A DNA stretch of 64,000 bases from Hallella multisaccharivorax DSM 17128 (lineage in GTDB: Bacteria > Bacteroidota > Bacteroidia > Bacteroidales > Bacteroidaceae), in NCBI RefSeq assembly GCF_000218235.1, contig NZ_GL945017.1:994040-1058039 (forward strand). Direction: 5' to 3'. Made by a program: the position numbers and the translations under genes. The notes below the pieces were generated by a model. It did no database searches and was not told the origin of the DNA. It saw nothing but the letters and a program-made list of their open reading frames with translations. How positions within the stretch are numbered: position 1 is the first letter of the stretch; each line of letters begins with the position of its first letter. Positions 1 through 8,729 of this stretch are shown here, one piece after another.

Positions 1-347
1 TCCTTCTGATGGACGTCAGGAGTTCCAGTTGTGTTTTGCCGAGCATGAATGACAATAGTCGAAGGTGGAACAATTTCATACGATAAATTGGTTCCTGCCA
101 AGGCAGCATCCAGCACTTTACTGACAGGTGCATTGCTAAATTGCAAGGTAACACGAGGTGCCTTGTTTACCATCTCACTACGGTAGGAGAATTGCCAGAT
201 AGTCTGTTTCTCGATTCGGGTAAACAGTTGGCGGAGAGTAGCTTGGTATACAAATACCGTTACATTGGTACCTTTCGCTTGCACCAGAGTAGAGCACAGG
301 CACAAGAGGCATACCATGAGTAGATACTTAGTTCCCGTTCTTTTCAT
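1..347 (-). CDS. SusC-like TonB-dependent receptor, N-terminal part (runs off window)
   Basis: Only the first 115 codons are in the window; the gene continues beyond position 1. Translation from the ATG at 347 gives a basic N-terminus and a hydrophobic signal stretch ending near LVQAKG, then a secretin/TonB short N-terminal (STN) domain (residues about 28-95: QLFTRIEKQTIWQFSYRS, then APVSKVLDAALAG). STN domains occur on those SusC proteins that signal to a FecR anti-sigma factor. A FecR gene and an ECF sigma gene lie directly upstream in the same direction, which fits a sigma/anti-sigma/receptor cassette. The ligand cannot be told because plug and barrel are missing. The start is the only ATG preceding the signal peptide. 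Confidence 0.82.
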   Translation of the reverse strand, partial: MKRTGTKYLLMVCLLCLCSTLVQAKGTNVTVFVYQATLRQLFTRIEKQTIWQFSYRSEMVNKAPRVTLQFSNAPVSKVLDAALAGTNLSYEIVPPSTIVIHARQNTTGTPDVHQK

Positions 348-425
348 AATGTTTTTAGTTTATTTTGATAAGTCAATAGGGTAGACGTAGCAGATAGGGA
401 AAAGTACCAAAGGATTACTATTTTT

Positions 426-1433
426 TCACTTATTTATTATAACTACATTTCCTTTTATGCTATAATTGAATCCGTAGGCTATTTTTAGAATACGCAAGGC
501 ACTGTCCATTGAATGGGTTGGCAAGGAACCGGTGAAGTGATCAGTATGATGCGATGGCATACCTGAGAAACAGACATCGTAGCATTCTTCAAGCTCATGG
601 ATAACGGTCTGAAGTGAAGCATCTTTAAACTTCATCTCCTCGCGTCTCCATGCGCTGATGTCTGCCTTATCCGCTTTGGGAGCGATGGTGATGTGCCCGG
701 TCTTATAGGTCAATTCTGCCATTTCTCCAGGTCTTACAAGTTGGCTTTCGCCTGTTCTCTCAGCTTTTAGTGAGACCAGCCCTTTATCGAGCGACAATTT
801 AGCCATTTTGTCACTCTTACGGGCTCGCAAGCAGAAATTGGTGCCAAGAACCTGCACAGACAGTTCTTGCTGACGGATCATGAAGGGTGCCTTCTTGTTA
901 TGGGTGACTTCAAAATATGCATCTCCATCAAAAGCTATTTCGCGTTTATTGGTGCCGAATCTGGCAGGAAGATACACTAAGCGGCTGTTGTGGTTCATTG
1001 TCACCTTCGTGCCATCAGGCAAGACGATGGAAGCTTTCTCTCCCCGCTGTGTCAGAAACGTTACAGTCTTTCTGGATTCTGCTGTCATCTGTTGATAAAA
1101 ATAAATAGTAGAAAATAGCATCAATGGCAGAAGTATGGCTGCTGCCAAGCTGAACCATTTGAGAAGTGCGATTGACCATCTATGGGACTTCGTACTTGCA
1201 ATCCCCCGAGTTTGACTGTAGGTAGACAGCCTCTCGTCAATTACTCGTTTCATTTTTCTCAGCCTGCTACTGTCGTCAACAAAGATTTGGTCAGCAGCCT
1301 TCGAAAACCAGTCTTCCTGCAGATTGTACGCAATCTCGATATCAGACATCTTATCGAGCTGTTGCTGTAACTCAGACACTTCAGAAGGGGTCAATATATT
1401 ATTGGCATATTTCTTTATGATCTCTTTCATCAT
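426..1433 (-). CDS. FecR-family anti-sigma factor
   Basis: This 335-residue inner-membrane protein should hold the ECF sigma factor encoded just upstream and release it when the SusC receptor downstream is occupied. The order is a cytoplasmic anti-sigma region (1-85), one transmembrane helix (about 90-113), a periplasmic FecR domain (about 120-215, with IVLPDGTKVTMNHNSRL and FDGDAYFEVTH) and a C-terminal DUF4974-like region (about 260-335) that would contact the receptor STN domain. Length and layout are normal for Bacteroidota FecR proteins. The gap to the sigma gene is 36 bp and to the SusC start 78 bp, so the three genes are probably cotranscribed. The signal sensed is unknown. Confidence 0.92.
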   Translation of the reverse strand: MMKEIIKKYANNILTPSEVSELQQQLDKMSDIEIAYNLQEDWFSKAADQIFVDDSSRLRKMKRVIDERLSTYSQTRGIASTKSHRWSIALLKWFSLAAAILLPLMLFSTIYFYQQMTAESRKTVTFLTQRGEKASIVLPDGTKVTMNHNSRLVYLPARFGTNKREIAFDGDAYFEVTHNKKAPFMIRQQELSVQVLGTNFCLRARKSDKMAKLSLDKGLVSLKAERTGESQLVRPGEMAELTYKTGHITIAPKADKADISAWRREEMKFKDASLQTVIHELEECYDVCFSGMPSHHTDHFTGSLPTHSMDSALRILKIAYGFNYSIKGNVVIINK

Positions 1434-1469
1434 TTCAATCGTTGTGAATGGACGTTAAAGGTAGACGAA

Positions 1470-2072
1470 TTATTCTATCGAAAGTACCTCAAAAAAGATA
1501 AAATACATCATTCCCGCTCCCCCCAATTCTTTTCTAAGTCGTTTCAGTGCCAAAGAGAGTTGGTTCTTCACGGTTTGCATGCTTAAGCCGGTCTCGGCCA
1601 CGATCTCCTCATTTCTTAGCCCTCTCAACTTCGATAGTCTGAGAACCCTCTGTTGGGTAGGAGAGAGTTTATCGATGGCTTGATTCATCCGTTTCACAAA
1701 CTCATCGTATTCCAAATGGCTGTCAGTCTGTTCTATAGCCATTTGCTCTTTGCACTCTAAATAAGAAACATACTCTGGAGTTTTGATGCGTTTTCTGAAG
1801 ATGTCGATAAGTTCATGGCGACAAATGGTGAATAGTATAGGCTTTATGCTATCTTTTCGTTTGAGATTTCTACGATTCAGCCATAGTCTGACAAATGTAT
1901 TCTCCACGATTTCCTCTGCGTCAAAGGTCGATTTTGTATAGCGGAGACAGAAAGCAAAGAGACGACTGGCATACATCTGATATATAGTATCAAAAGCTTT
2001 CTTTGATCCTATAGATAGCTCAGATATCAACAGTGTCTCATTGTTATGTGAGGGTTTGGGAGGACTGGCCAT
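1470..2072 (-). CDS. ECF (sigma-70 family) RNA polymerase sigma factor
   Basis: The 200-residue product has sigma region 2 (about 20-90: FDTIYQMYASRLFAFC, then DAEEIVENTFVRLW) and region 4 with a helix-turn-helix (about 135-190: LSPTQQRVLRLSKLRGLRNE, then MQTVKNQLSLALKRLRKEL). It lacks regions 1 and 3, as ECF factors do. A longer frame could begin at a TTG at 2111, but that codon overlaps a TAATTTTG promoter box (2109-2116), so the ATG at 2072 is chosen. It lies upstream of FecR and a SusC gene and is expected to switch on that receptor locus. Confidence 0.9.
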   Translation of the reverse strand: MASPPKPSHNNETLLISELSIGSKKAFDTIYQMYASRLFAFCLRYTKSTFDAEEIVENTFVRLWLNRRNLKRKDSIKPILFTICRHELIDIFRKRIKTPEYVSYLECKEQMAIEQTDSHLEYDEFVKRMNQAIDKLSPTQQRVLRLSKLRGLRNEEIVAETGLSMQTVKNQLSLALKRLRKELGGAGMMYFIFFEVLSIE

Positions 2073-2108
2073 TGTAGATTCTTTGTTTGGATGTCTATCA
2101 CGTGCATG

Positions 2109-2116
2109 CAAAATTA
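2109..2116 (-). promoter_or_regulatory. -7 box for the ECF sigma gene
   Basis: Minus-strand TAATTTTG matches the Bacteroidota -7 consensus TAnnTTTG and lies about 37 bp upstream of the chosen ATG at 2072. No clear -33 TTTG is visible at the right spacing. Confidence 0.5.
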
Positions 2117-2164
2117 AGTAAAATCTTTTATAACTACTCTCTTTGAGTTAGGAAAATATGTAAA

Positions 2165-3400
2165 ATGCGTTTCCTATACAGTGTTAACAAACGCTACCAC
2201 GCAATAAAATGTGTAATGTTACGTTGTAGTTACTGTATGCAATGGAGTGGACGAAACAGTCAAATCAAATTTATATTAACGTTGTCGGCTATCGTGGTAG
2301 TCGTCTGCTCTCTTTTTGTCTCCAACCGGCTTACCAATGATCTAAAGCGCGAGGAGCGTAACCGTATGGAGGTGTGGGCAGCAGCAATGAAGTCTCTCAA
2401 CAACGCTGATGAGTATACGGACATGAGTCTCGTGCTGAAGGTTCTCAACGAGAACGAGTCTATCCCAGTGGTGTTACTTGATCAGAATGGTACGGTCACT
2501 GATTTCCGAAATGTACGTCTTCATGCTGATAATCACCGTGATAGCCTGAGCGAGGTGCGACAGATTGCTTTGAATAGTATAGCTTCTGGTCATGTTATCA
2601 GAGTCTCTCTTGATGCGGATGGACGACATTATATTAATGTGTGCTATGAGGAATCGCTTATCCTCCGAAGGCTTACTATCTTCCCATATATTCAACTTGC
2701 CATTGTTCTCATCTTTGTTCTGTTGGCTGTTTTTGCCCTTATTGCCTCAAACCGTGCTGAGCAGAACCGTGTGTGGGTGGGGCTCTCTAAGGAAACAGCC
2801 CATCAGTTGGGTACTCCTATTTCCAGTCTGATGGCGTGGACGGAGGTGCTTCGTGAAGAGTATCCCAATGATGATCTTATCCCTGAGCTCGACAAGGACG
2901 TGCGCCGTTTGCAGCTCATCAGCGAACGATTCTCCAAGATAGGCTCTGAGCCGGAGCTGAAACCTGCGCGCCTCTCTGAGGTTCTCGCCCACGTGACTGA
3001 TTATATCAGCCGCCGTACGAGTCACTCTGTGTCGATTATTTCCAAGTTGCCTGAGTGCGAAGAGACGGTGAATATCAACGAGGCACTCTTTGAATGGGTC
3101 ATAGAAAACTTGTGTAAAAACGCCGTCGACGCCATGAACGGGGGTCCGGGAACGATTACTATTGCTGTCTTTCAGACACCGGAAGAGGTCGTCATCGAAG
3201 TCTCCGACACAGGTAAAGGCATCAGTAAACAGCATCTTAAGTCGGTGTTCAATCCTGGCTTTACAACCAAAAAACGAGGTTGGGGGCTTGGTCTAAGCCT
3301 TGCAAAACGTATCGTGGAGCAATATCATCATGGCCGGATCTGGGTCAAAGGCTCCGTCGCGGGAAAGGGAACGACGTTCAGGATAGAGCTTAAAAAGTAA
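2165..3400 (+). CDS. Membrane sensor histidine kinase (orphan)
   Basis: A 411-residue two-transmembrane kinase. TM1 is about residues 34-53 and TM2 about 172-194; between them is a 120-residue periplasmic sensor region. The phospho-acceptor site is H213 in SKETAHQLGTPISS, followed by a HATPase domain with N box ENLCKNAVDAM, G1 box DTGKGI and G2 box GWGLGLSLAKR. It would autophosphorylate in response to an unknown envelope signal. No response regulator gene is next to it, so the partner must be encoded elsewhere. It is divergent from the sigma gene. The true start may be the ATG at 2237 (MQWSGRN), which places TM1 nearer the N-terminus; the longest frame is listed. Confidence 0.88.
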   Translation: MRFLYSVNKRYHAIKCVMLRCSYCMQWSGRNSQIKFILTLSAIVVVVCSLFVSNRLTNDLKREERNRMEVWAAAMKSLNNADEYTDMSLVLKVLNENESIPVVLLDQNGTVTDFRNVRLHADNHRDSLSEVRQIALNSIASGHVIRVSLDADGRHYINVCYEESLILRRLTIFPYIQLAIVLIFVLLAVFALIASNRAEQNRVWVGLSKETAHQLGTPISSLMAWTEVLREEYPNDDLIPELDKDVRRLQLISERFSKIGSEPELKPARLSEVLAHVTDYISRRTSHSVSIISKLPECEETVNINEALFEWVIENLCKNAVDAMNGGPGTITIAVFQTPEEVVIEVSDTGKGISKQHLKSVFNPGFTTKKRGWGLGLSLAKRIVEQYHHGRIWVKGSVAGKGTTFRIELKK

Positions 3401-3401
3401 A

Positions 3402-3438
3402 AAATCCTGTCTACATACGGGACATGCAGACGGGATTT
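3402..3438. terminator. Stem-loop terminator between the kinase gene and tig
   Basis: Arms 3402-3412 (AAATCCTGTCT) and 3428-3438 (AGACGGGATTT) pair over 11 bp with one G-U. Read on the minus strand the stem is followed by a T-rich stretch, so it fits best as the tig terminator, 57 bp past its stop; it may also serve the kinase gene, which ends 2 bp away. Confidence 0.65.
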
Positions 3439-3494
3439 GTTAACCATATAGACACTTCTTTCGAAGATTAATGGGAAGATGATTTGTCAGAGGA

Positions 3495-4856
3495 TTAGGC
3501 CTGCTCGGCTGTCACCATTTTGTTGAAGTCCTCGAGAGAGATCTCCTTGTGGTTGAGCTTCACGACGGGTTTGAGAGCAGCTACGAGCTTCTCGTCGAGC
3601 GCACGCTCAGCGAACTGGTTAGTAGTACCCTTCTGCTTGAGCAACTCATTAGCGTAGTTGTCAACATACTCGTCGCCGACATTCTGCATGCCGTACTGAG
3701 CGAACTGAGCACGAGCGATCTCACGAGCAACGTTCTTCACGTCGTCGTCGTTGACCTTGATGCCAACCTTAGCACCGAGCTTGTCCTTAGCCAGGCTCCA
3801 TGTGAGATCCTTGAGACTTGCCTCATAGTTCTTATTGATGAACTCATCGTCCTTGTCCTTGTTGTTCTCCTTGAGTACACGCTTGAGCAGAGCATCAGGA
3901 TAAGTGAGCTGACCAACCTTCTCCTCGACATACTTGCGCAGATCCTGCAGGAAGCGGAAGTCCTCGTCGGTAGTGAGCTGCTGCTTTACGCCCTCGCGAA
4001 TCTTCTCACGGAAGGCTTTCTCGTCCTTCACCTCATCTTTTCCAAAGACCTGATCAAAGAGCTCCTGGTTTACAGCGTGCTTCTCGAAATGCTGCACCTC
4101 GGTGATCTGATAGCTGAATTCGCCCTGATACTCATCCTTTTTCTCCCGGTTTACTTTGAGAAGCGTGGCCACCTCAGCACCGCCGGCATAAGCCTTGTGG
4201 GGGTTGAAAGTGATGATATCGCCGGCTTTGGCACCCTCAAACAACTTTTTCTGGTCGTTGTCCTTGAGGTATTGGGGCATCACCGTAGCACCCTCCACCT
4301 TGAGGCCGCCTTCCTTGGTATTACCCTCGGCATCGAGCTCACGCAGGTCGCCCTTGAGCACGTCGCCCTCCTTGTATTCCTCAGCTTTCTGGTAGCTGCC
4401 GAAGCGGGAGGCAAAACCTTCCACCTGCTGGTCGATGAGCTTATCGTCAACCGTGATGTCGTAATAGTCGATTGTATCCTTGTCGGTGAGTTCGATGTCG
4501 AACTCGGGCGCTACGGCGATGTCGAACATGAAGGTGTAGGGAGCTTCCTTCTCCAAGTCGACGGGCTTCTGCTTCTCAGATCCCATCGGCATACCCAACA
4601 TACTGATCTTATTGTCCTGGATGTACTTGTTCACCTCGTCGGAGAGCTTGTGGTTCACCACGTCCATCTTCACGGCATTGCCGTATTGACGGCGGATGAG
4701 ACCCATCGGCACCTGACCAGGGCGGAAACCTGGTACATTGGCGTGCTTGCGGTAATTCTTAAGTTCTTTCTCAACGTCGTTCTTGTAGTCGTCCTCCTCG
4801 ATGGTGACGGTCAGCAGGCCGTTTATCTTATCGGGGCAATCGAATGATACTTTCAT
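3495..4856 (-). CDS. tig: Trigger factor (ribosome-associated chaperone)
   Basis: The 453-residue protein binds the ribosome exit tunnel and shelters nascent chains. The N-terminal ribosome-binding domain (1-120) carries the signature GFRPGQVPMGLIRRQYG (E. coli: GFRxGxVP). A central domain (about 150-250) sits where the PPIase domain is in proteobacterial trigger factor but shows no clear FKBP active-site motif by eye. The C-terminal part (about 270-440) is helical and charged. Length is close to the usual 430-450. A TAACTTTG promoter box lies about 77 bp upstream, so it is probably a single-gene unit. The complementary strand is open over nearly the whole gene, which is a codon-bias shadow. 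Confidence 0.94.
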   Translation of the reverse strand: MKVSFDCPDKINGLLTVTIEEDDYKNDVEKELKNYRKHANVPGFRPGQVPMGLIRRQYGNAVKMDVVNHKLSDEVNKYIQDNKISMLGMPMGSEKQKPVDLEKEAPYTFMFDIAVAPEFDIELTDKDTIDYYDITVDDKLIDQQVEGFASRFGSYQKAEEYKEGDVLKGDLRELDAEGNTKEGGLKVEGATVMPQYLKDNDQKKLFEGAKAGDIITFNPHKAYAGGAEVATLLKVNREKKDEYQGEFSYQITEVQHFEKHAVNQELFDQVFGKDEVKDEKAFREKIREGVKQQLTTDEDFRFLQDLRKYVEEKVGQLTYPDALLKRVLKENNKDKDDEFINKNYEASLKDLTWSLAKDKLGAKVGIKVNDDDVKNVAREIARAQFAQYGMQNVGDEYVDNYANELLKQKGTTNQFAERALDEKLVAALKPVVKLNHKEISLEDFNKMVTAEQA

Positions 4857-4932
4857 TGTCTTATTTCTATTTTTTAATTATATATCTTTCTTGCCAACTG
4901 TGCCTTGCACTCTCCAATGCACAATTGATTTG

Positions 4933-4940
4933 CAAAGTTA
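4933..4940 (-). promoter_or_regulatory. -7 box for tig
   Basis: Minus-strand TAACTTTG fits the Bacteroidota -7 consensus and would give a leader of about 70 nt before the ATG at 4856. The -33 region is weak. Confidence 0.5.
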
Positions 4941-5149
4941 GTGCTAATTGACGAAAGTACCTAATATATAATGTTTAAAATGTGTTTTTTAACGGGAATC
5001 GTACGGTTTTCGGGTTGATAAGGACCCCGGGGGAGGATTACTATCTGAACATGATGATTTCCTGTACAATCATATGATGGTTACAGTGCAATTGCATGTT
5101 GATCACTGTGACATCACGATGTGATAAAAGTTTTAATAGTCTTACTTTT

Positions 5150-5304
5150 CACCTACACCCTTTTCCTCATAACAAGCTGTTTGTCAGCCTCTTTATTTCA
5201 AAATTACCTACACTCTGCCTACACCCCCACGGTGTAGGCAGGGTGTAGGTGAAATATGCCCTAACTTACAGATTACAAATTATTTAACGCAAAAGGTGTA
5301 GGTG
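5150..5304. repeat. Nested inverted repeats built on CCTACACC / GGTGTAGG
   Basis: In the 660-bp gap between tig and the GH27 gene, arms 5206-5225 and 5231-5250 form a 20-bp stem (19 Watson-Crick pairs, one G-U) around a 5-nt loop. Two outer copies (CACCTACACC at 5150-5159 and GGTGTAGGTG at 5295-5304) are also inverted relative to each other, and their flanks partly match as well. The octamer or its complement occurs six times, one copy with a change. No ORF is present. It could be an interspersed repeat, a structured RNA or a nested binding site; the sequence alone does not decide. Confidence 0.75.
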
Positions 5305-5351
5305 GTAAGTAAAAAAGTAGTCAAAATACATAGGGTTGGGTGATAGTGCAG

Positions 5352-5372
5352 GGAAGGGCTTCATGCCCTTCC
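5352..5372. repeat. Short perfect hairpin
   Basis: GGAAGGGC (5352-5359) and GCCCTTCC (5365-5372) form an 8-bp stem with a 5-nt loop. No T-tract follows on either strand. Function unknown; it lies in the same gene-free stretch as the nested repeat. Confidence 0.45.
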
Positions 5373-5462
5373 AAAGAAAATGATCCAACCGATAAATCAT
5401 TGGTCAAACATTTCGTGTGGGCCGGTATAAAGGTATTAAGCGCGGCCTCTACACTATGGGAT

Positions 5463-5494
5463 AGACAAGGGCGGCCTTTTGGCCGCCCTTGTCT
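5463..5494. terminator. Strong GC-rich hairpin after the GH27 gene
   Basis: Arms 5463-5476 and 5481-5494 pair perfectly over 14 bp (core GGGCGGCC / GGCCGCCC) around a TTTT loop. It starts 27 bp past the GH27 stop codon and is placed like a transcription terminator, but neither side has a T-tract, so an RNA-stabilising role is equally possible. Confidence 0.5.
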
Positions 5495-5520
5495 TAAGGA
5501 GAAGATCTAATGCTTATTCG

Positions 5521-6858
5521 TTATCGTGATAGCTTCACAAGAATGGATGCGTGTGGTTTAAGCGTATAACTGAACGAGCCTTTAACCTTTCCCATCTTTT
5601 TATTAGCCCACATATCAGTTACGTTATATGAACCTTTCAAACCGAGGGTAGATAGTTGTACACTCAATTTTTCATTTTCATTGTCTCCAATATTGAATAG
5701 TGCAAGATACGTTTCTCCCGCATTTTCATTTTTAGATGTAACAGCGAGTTTTGTATCTGTAAGGAACAGTTGTCGTGTACCGGTAGATTCATTGTGCATC
5801 CTTAGAACGTCTTTATTTGTAAGAAGAGATAGCGTAAATGGATCCATTGTAGGCAAATCTCCACCATACATCAAGGGAGAACGCATGATGGTAAAGAAAG
5901 ACATGAGACTATATTGCTCGTCTTTGGTCAGTTTAGTCATTCGATCGTCACCACGTTCACCACGAATAGCAAGATGTCCAAGCGGAAGCATGTCACAGTC
6001 TGGCCAGGAGCCTCCACCAATATATGGATACCAGGCTGTAGCCACCTTCATTAAATGTGTCACATCACTCCATACATCCCAAACATCATTCACCATTCTC
6101 CACATGTTAGTGTGACTATCCACATGCTTCGCAGCGGCGATAGGTGTTTCACCGGGAGACACGCTCAATACCATCGGCCGACCTGTCCTGTCAATAGCTT
6201 TTCTGATCAGATCAATCTCATCTTCATGATATGTAGGAGCAGAAAGATCATCAATCTTTATAAAGTCTACACCCCAAGAGGCATAGAGCTCCATGATAGA
6301 GTTATAATATTCTTGGGCTCCAGGCTTTGAAGCTAAGATAGTATAGTTGTCATGCAGCCATTTACATTGACCGTCTGTGGTGGCTATCTGCCTGGCAGTG
6401 ATGCCTTTAGTACCCATTATGAGCGTATTTCGGATATACGCTGCTTTAGGCAGTCCACGCATGATGTGAATTTCGAACTTCAGGCCCTTGGAATGAATAT
6501 AATTAGCAAGAGGCTTGAATCCTTTTCCTAAGGCAGAAGATGGAAACTTGTTCTCTGCAGGCATATACCTTCCGTACATGTCAACGTTATAGATGGGGTC
6601 TTTTTCATTGTATCCGTGTCGTTTTGTGTTGGCAACAAACCATCGGATGTCTACTACTATATACTGCCAACCGTAAGATTTCAAATGGTCTGCCATATAG
6701 TCGGCATTTGCCTTGACCTCTTCTTCTGTTACTGTGGGACCATAACAATCCCAAGAATTCCATCCCATAGGTGGTGTTGCTGCCCACTTCAGAAATTCTT
6801 GTGAGCAAGACGGTAACACAAACACCATTGATAGGAGGAGAACAATCGTTTTCTTCAT
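5521..6858 (-). CDS. GH27-family glycoside hydrolase (alpha-galactosidase-like), lipoprotein
   Basis: The 445-residue product has a lipoprotein signal (VFVLPSCSQ, lipid on C18) and a GH27 TIM barrel opening with TPPMGWNSWDCYGP. The likely nucleophile is D203 in DFIKIDD and the acid/base D258 in RMVNDVWDVW. GH27 enzymes release alpha-galactose or beta-L-arabinopyranose; this protein is diverged from the textbook-like GH27 of PUL2, so specificity is open. A C-terminal beta-sandwich domain follows (about 370-445). The frame could begin at a TTG (6864), but the ATG at 6858 is the better start. An IS4-type element ends 17 bp upstream, separating it from the rest of PUL1 and from its original promoter. 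Confidence 0.86.
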   Translation of the reverse strand: MKKTIVLLLSMVFVLPSCSQEFLKWAATPPMGWNSWDCYGPTVTEEEVKANADYMADHLKSYGWQYIVVDIRWFVANTKRHGYNEKDPIYNVDMYGRYMPAENKFPSSALGKGFKPLANYIHSKGLKFEIHIMRGLPKAAYIRNTLIMGTKGITARQIATTDGQCKWLHDNYTILASKPGAQEYYNSIMELYASWGVDFIKIDDLSAPTYHEDEIDLIRKAIDRTGRPMVLSVSPGETPIAAAKHVDSHTNMWRMVNDVWDVWSDVTHLMKVATAWYPYIGGGSWPDCDMLPLGHLAIRGERGDDRMTKLTKDEQYSLMSFFTIMRSPLMYGGDLPTMDPFTLSLLTNKDVLRMHNESTGTRQLFLTDTKLAVTSKNENAGETYLALFNIGDNENEKLSVQLSTLGLKGSYNVTDMWANKKMGKVKGSFSYTLKPHASILVKLSR

Positions 6859-6932
6859 GTTCAATATTAATTACGAAAGTTTCCCACCCCATATAAAGTG
6901 GTATGAAATAACAGTTTCTCGATAATTTTTAG

Positions 6933-6940
6933 TAACTTTG
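6933..6940 (+). promoter_or_regulatory. -7 box of the IS4-type transposase
   Basis: TAACTTTG, 46 bp upstream of the transposase ATG at 6987, inside the left end of the element. Confidence 0.4.
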
Positions 6941-6986
6941 TAGTGTCCAATTACATTAATTACCAATAAATTAAAGAGGAACTGTT

Positions 6987-8378
6987 ATGGATACAAAATT
7001 AAGCAATTTCAGTGAGATCTCCAAACTCTTGAGTGTTAAAAGTAAGATGAGCACTGATATTCTCAACCTATTCTCAACCTATTCTCCAAATTTGGGCTTG
7101 GTCATCTGCTCTGCCGTTTGTCATTAGAGAAAACACGATGGTATATCGGCAGTACAGCTCATTCTTTCTCTTTGTGTCTTTTCTGAATCAACGGAGAGAC
7201 CATACACTCTATGTATAAGAAAGGTTTCTACGTATAAGAAAGGTTTCTACGGCCTCCTTGAGACCGGCAAGAACTGTTACTACTGCATGCTGGAACGCCC
7301 TTCCATGGACTGGCGCCGGCTTATGAACTACACAGTAATCCGCTTTATGTGCGTTCTTCGAAAGAACGGTATACAAACTGAAGATGAGAACTCATGCGTG
7401 ATTATTGATGACACCACACTGGAAAAGAGCGGAAAGTTTATGGAGCATATAACGAAGGTCTTTGACCATGTAAAGAGAGACTACGTTCTCGGCTACAAGC
7501 TGCTCTTGTGCACATTCTTTGATGATAAATCCACATTGCCTTTTGACTTCTCACTACACGAAGAGCCCGGCAGGAAGGGTGATGGTGGAATTGGAAAGAA
7601 GCAGTTCAGACGCAGGTTCTCTATACACCATGAGAAGGACAATCCTGATTACCAAAGAGAACAGGAATGCAGCATGAGTAAGTTGGACTGCGCTATAGAG
7701 ATGGTAAAACGCATGTGGAAATGTGGTCTCCATCCGCATTATGCATTGGCAGACAGTTGGTTTGCCTGTGAAGACTTCATCACATCCATAAGGAATATTG
7801 CTGACGGTGCTATACACTATGTGGGCCTGGCAAAAATGGGCGCCACCAAATATATGGTCAATGGCAGGAAGCATAACGCAGAGGAATTGGTTGCCTTATA
7901 CAGCAGAGAACATACACACATCTGCCGCAAGTATAAATGCCAATACATAGCGCTTCGAGGATACTTGGGCAGTCTTCCCATCAGAATTTTCCTTATCAAG
8001 TACGGACATAATGAGAGATGGAATATCATGCTAACCACAGATACCTCAATGCCGTTCATACGCGCCTTTGAACTCTACCAGATACGTTGGAATATTGAAG
8101 TTGTCAATCGGGAAACCAAGCAATGTCTTGGACTTGGGACATATGCCGGTCGAAACCTCAACGGGCAGATTGCTGACGCTGCTCTTTGCTACATAACATA
8201 TACGGTGATGGCTTTAGAAAAGCGAATGTCTGATTATGAAACCATGGGCGAGTTGTTCGCTGAAATGGAAGACGATATAATGGCTTTGACCCTTTGGAAA
8301 CGAGTGCTCGCATGTTTGGAGAAGTTACCGGACACTCTTGGAGAAGTGCTTGGATATAGCATAGCATCCTTGAACTGA
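6987..8378 (+). pseudogene. IS4-family transposase, N-terminal part frameshifted
   Basis: The long downstream frame (363 codons from 7287) carries DDE residues (VIIDDTTLEKSGK and YALADSWFACEDF) and the IS4-group YREK signature YQIRWNIEVVNRETKQ with Y-2-R-3-E-6-K spacing. The first 100 codons, from ATG 6987, are in other frames. Two short tandem duplications break them: an 11-bp repeat (TTCTCAACCTA, near 7060-7085) and a 19-bp repeat (GTATAAGAAAGGTTTCTAC, near 7212-7250), plus a further shift near 7190. Without them a continuous IS4 transposase of about 450 residues can be read. The element is therefore probably unable to move on its own. Confidence 0.85.
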
Positions 8379-8729
8379 CACAGATAATTGTAAACGATCC
8401 AAAGCGAGGTACAGATTTCGAAGTTATGGCCGGAGCCTTAGAGGCGAAACGATTAAGAGAAAATGTAGCATAAACACATTTTAAGTCTCTGTTAAAAACA
8501 AGGGGAAGCTAGCTATTCGGACGTTTCGAACGGCTGAAAGCCCCTAAACAGAGGGGTGGGAAACTTTAATTAGTGTTCACTGAAAAAACATCAGGTAATT
8601 CTTAGGACTACAAGGTCCATAGGTCTGTTTAATCCAAAATGGAGAAGATGAAGCCAAAATACGAGTTTTCTGAAAATTGCGAGACAAAGTTCGGCTCAGT
8701 TGCAATAGTCCGTGGATAGTTTAACATCA

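Larger units (their letters stand above)
6876..8567 (+). mobile_element. IS4-type insertion sequence, degenerate
   Basis: Perfect 15-bp terminal inverted repeats, AAAGTTTCCCACCCC at 6876-6890 and its complement at 8553-8567, bound a 1692-bp element with one transposase gene. A TAACTTTG promoter box (6933-6940) precedes the transposase. No clean target duplication is visible; TTAATTA occurs at 6867-6873 and 8566-8572 but overlaps the right repeat. The left end lies 17 bp from the GH27 start codon. Confidence 0.85.

Noticed and set aside
3549..4847. A 432-codon open frame opposite tig
   Set aside because: It is the exact antisense of trigger factor, Leu/Val-rich with no domain; codon bias of the real gene keeps it open.
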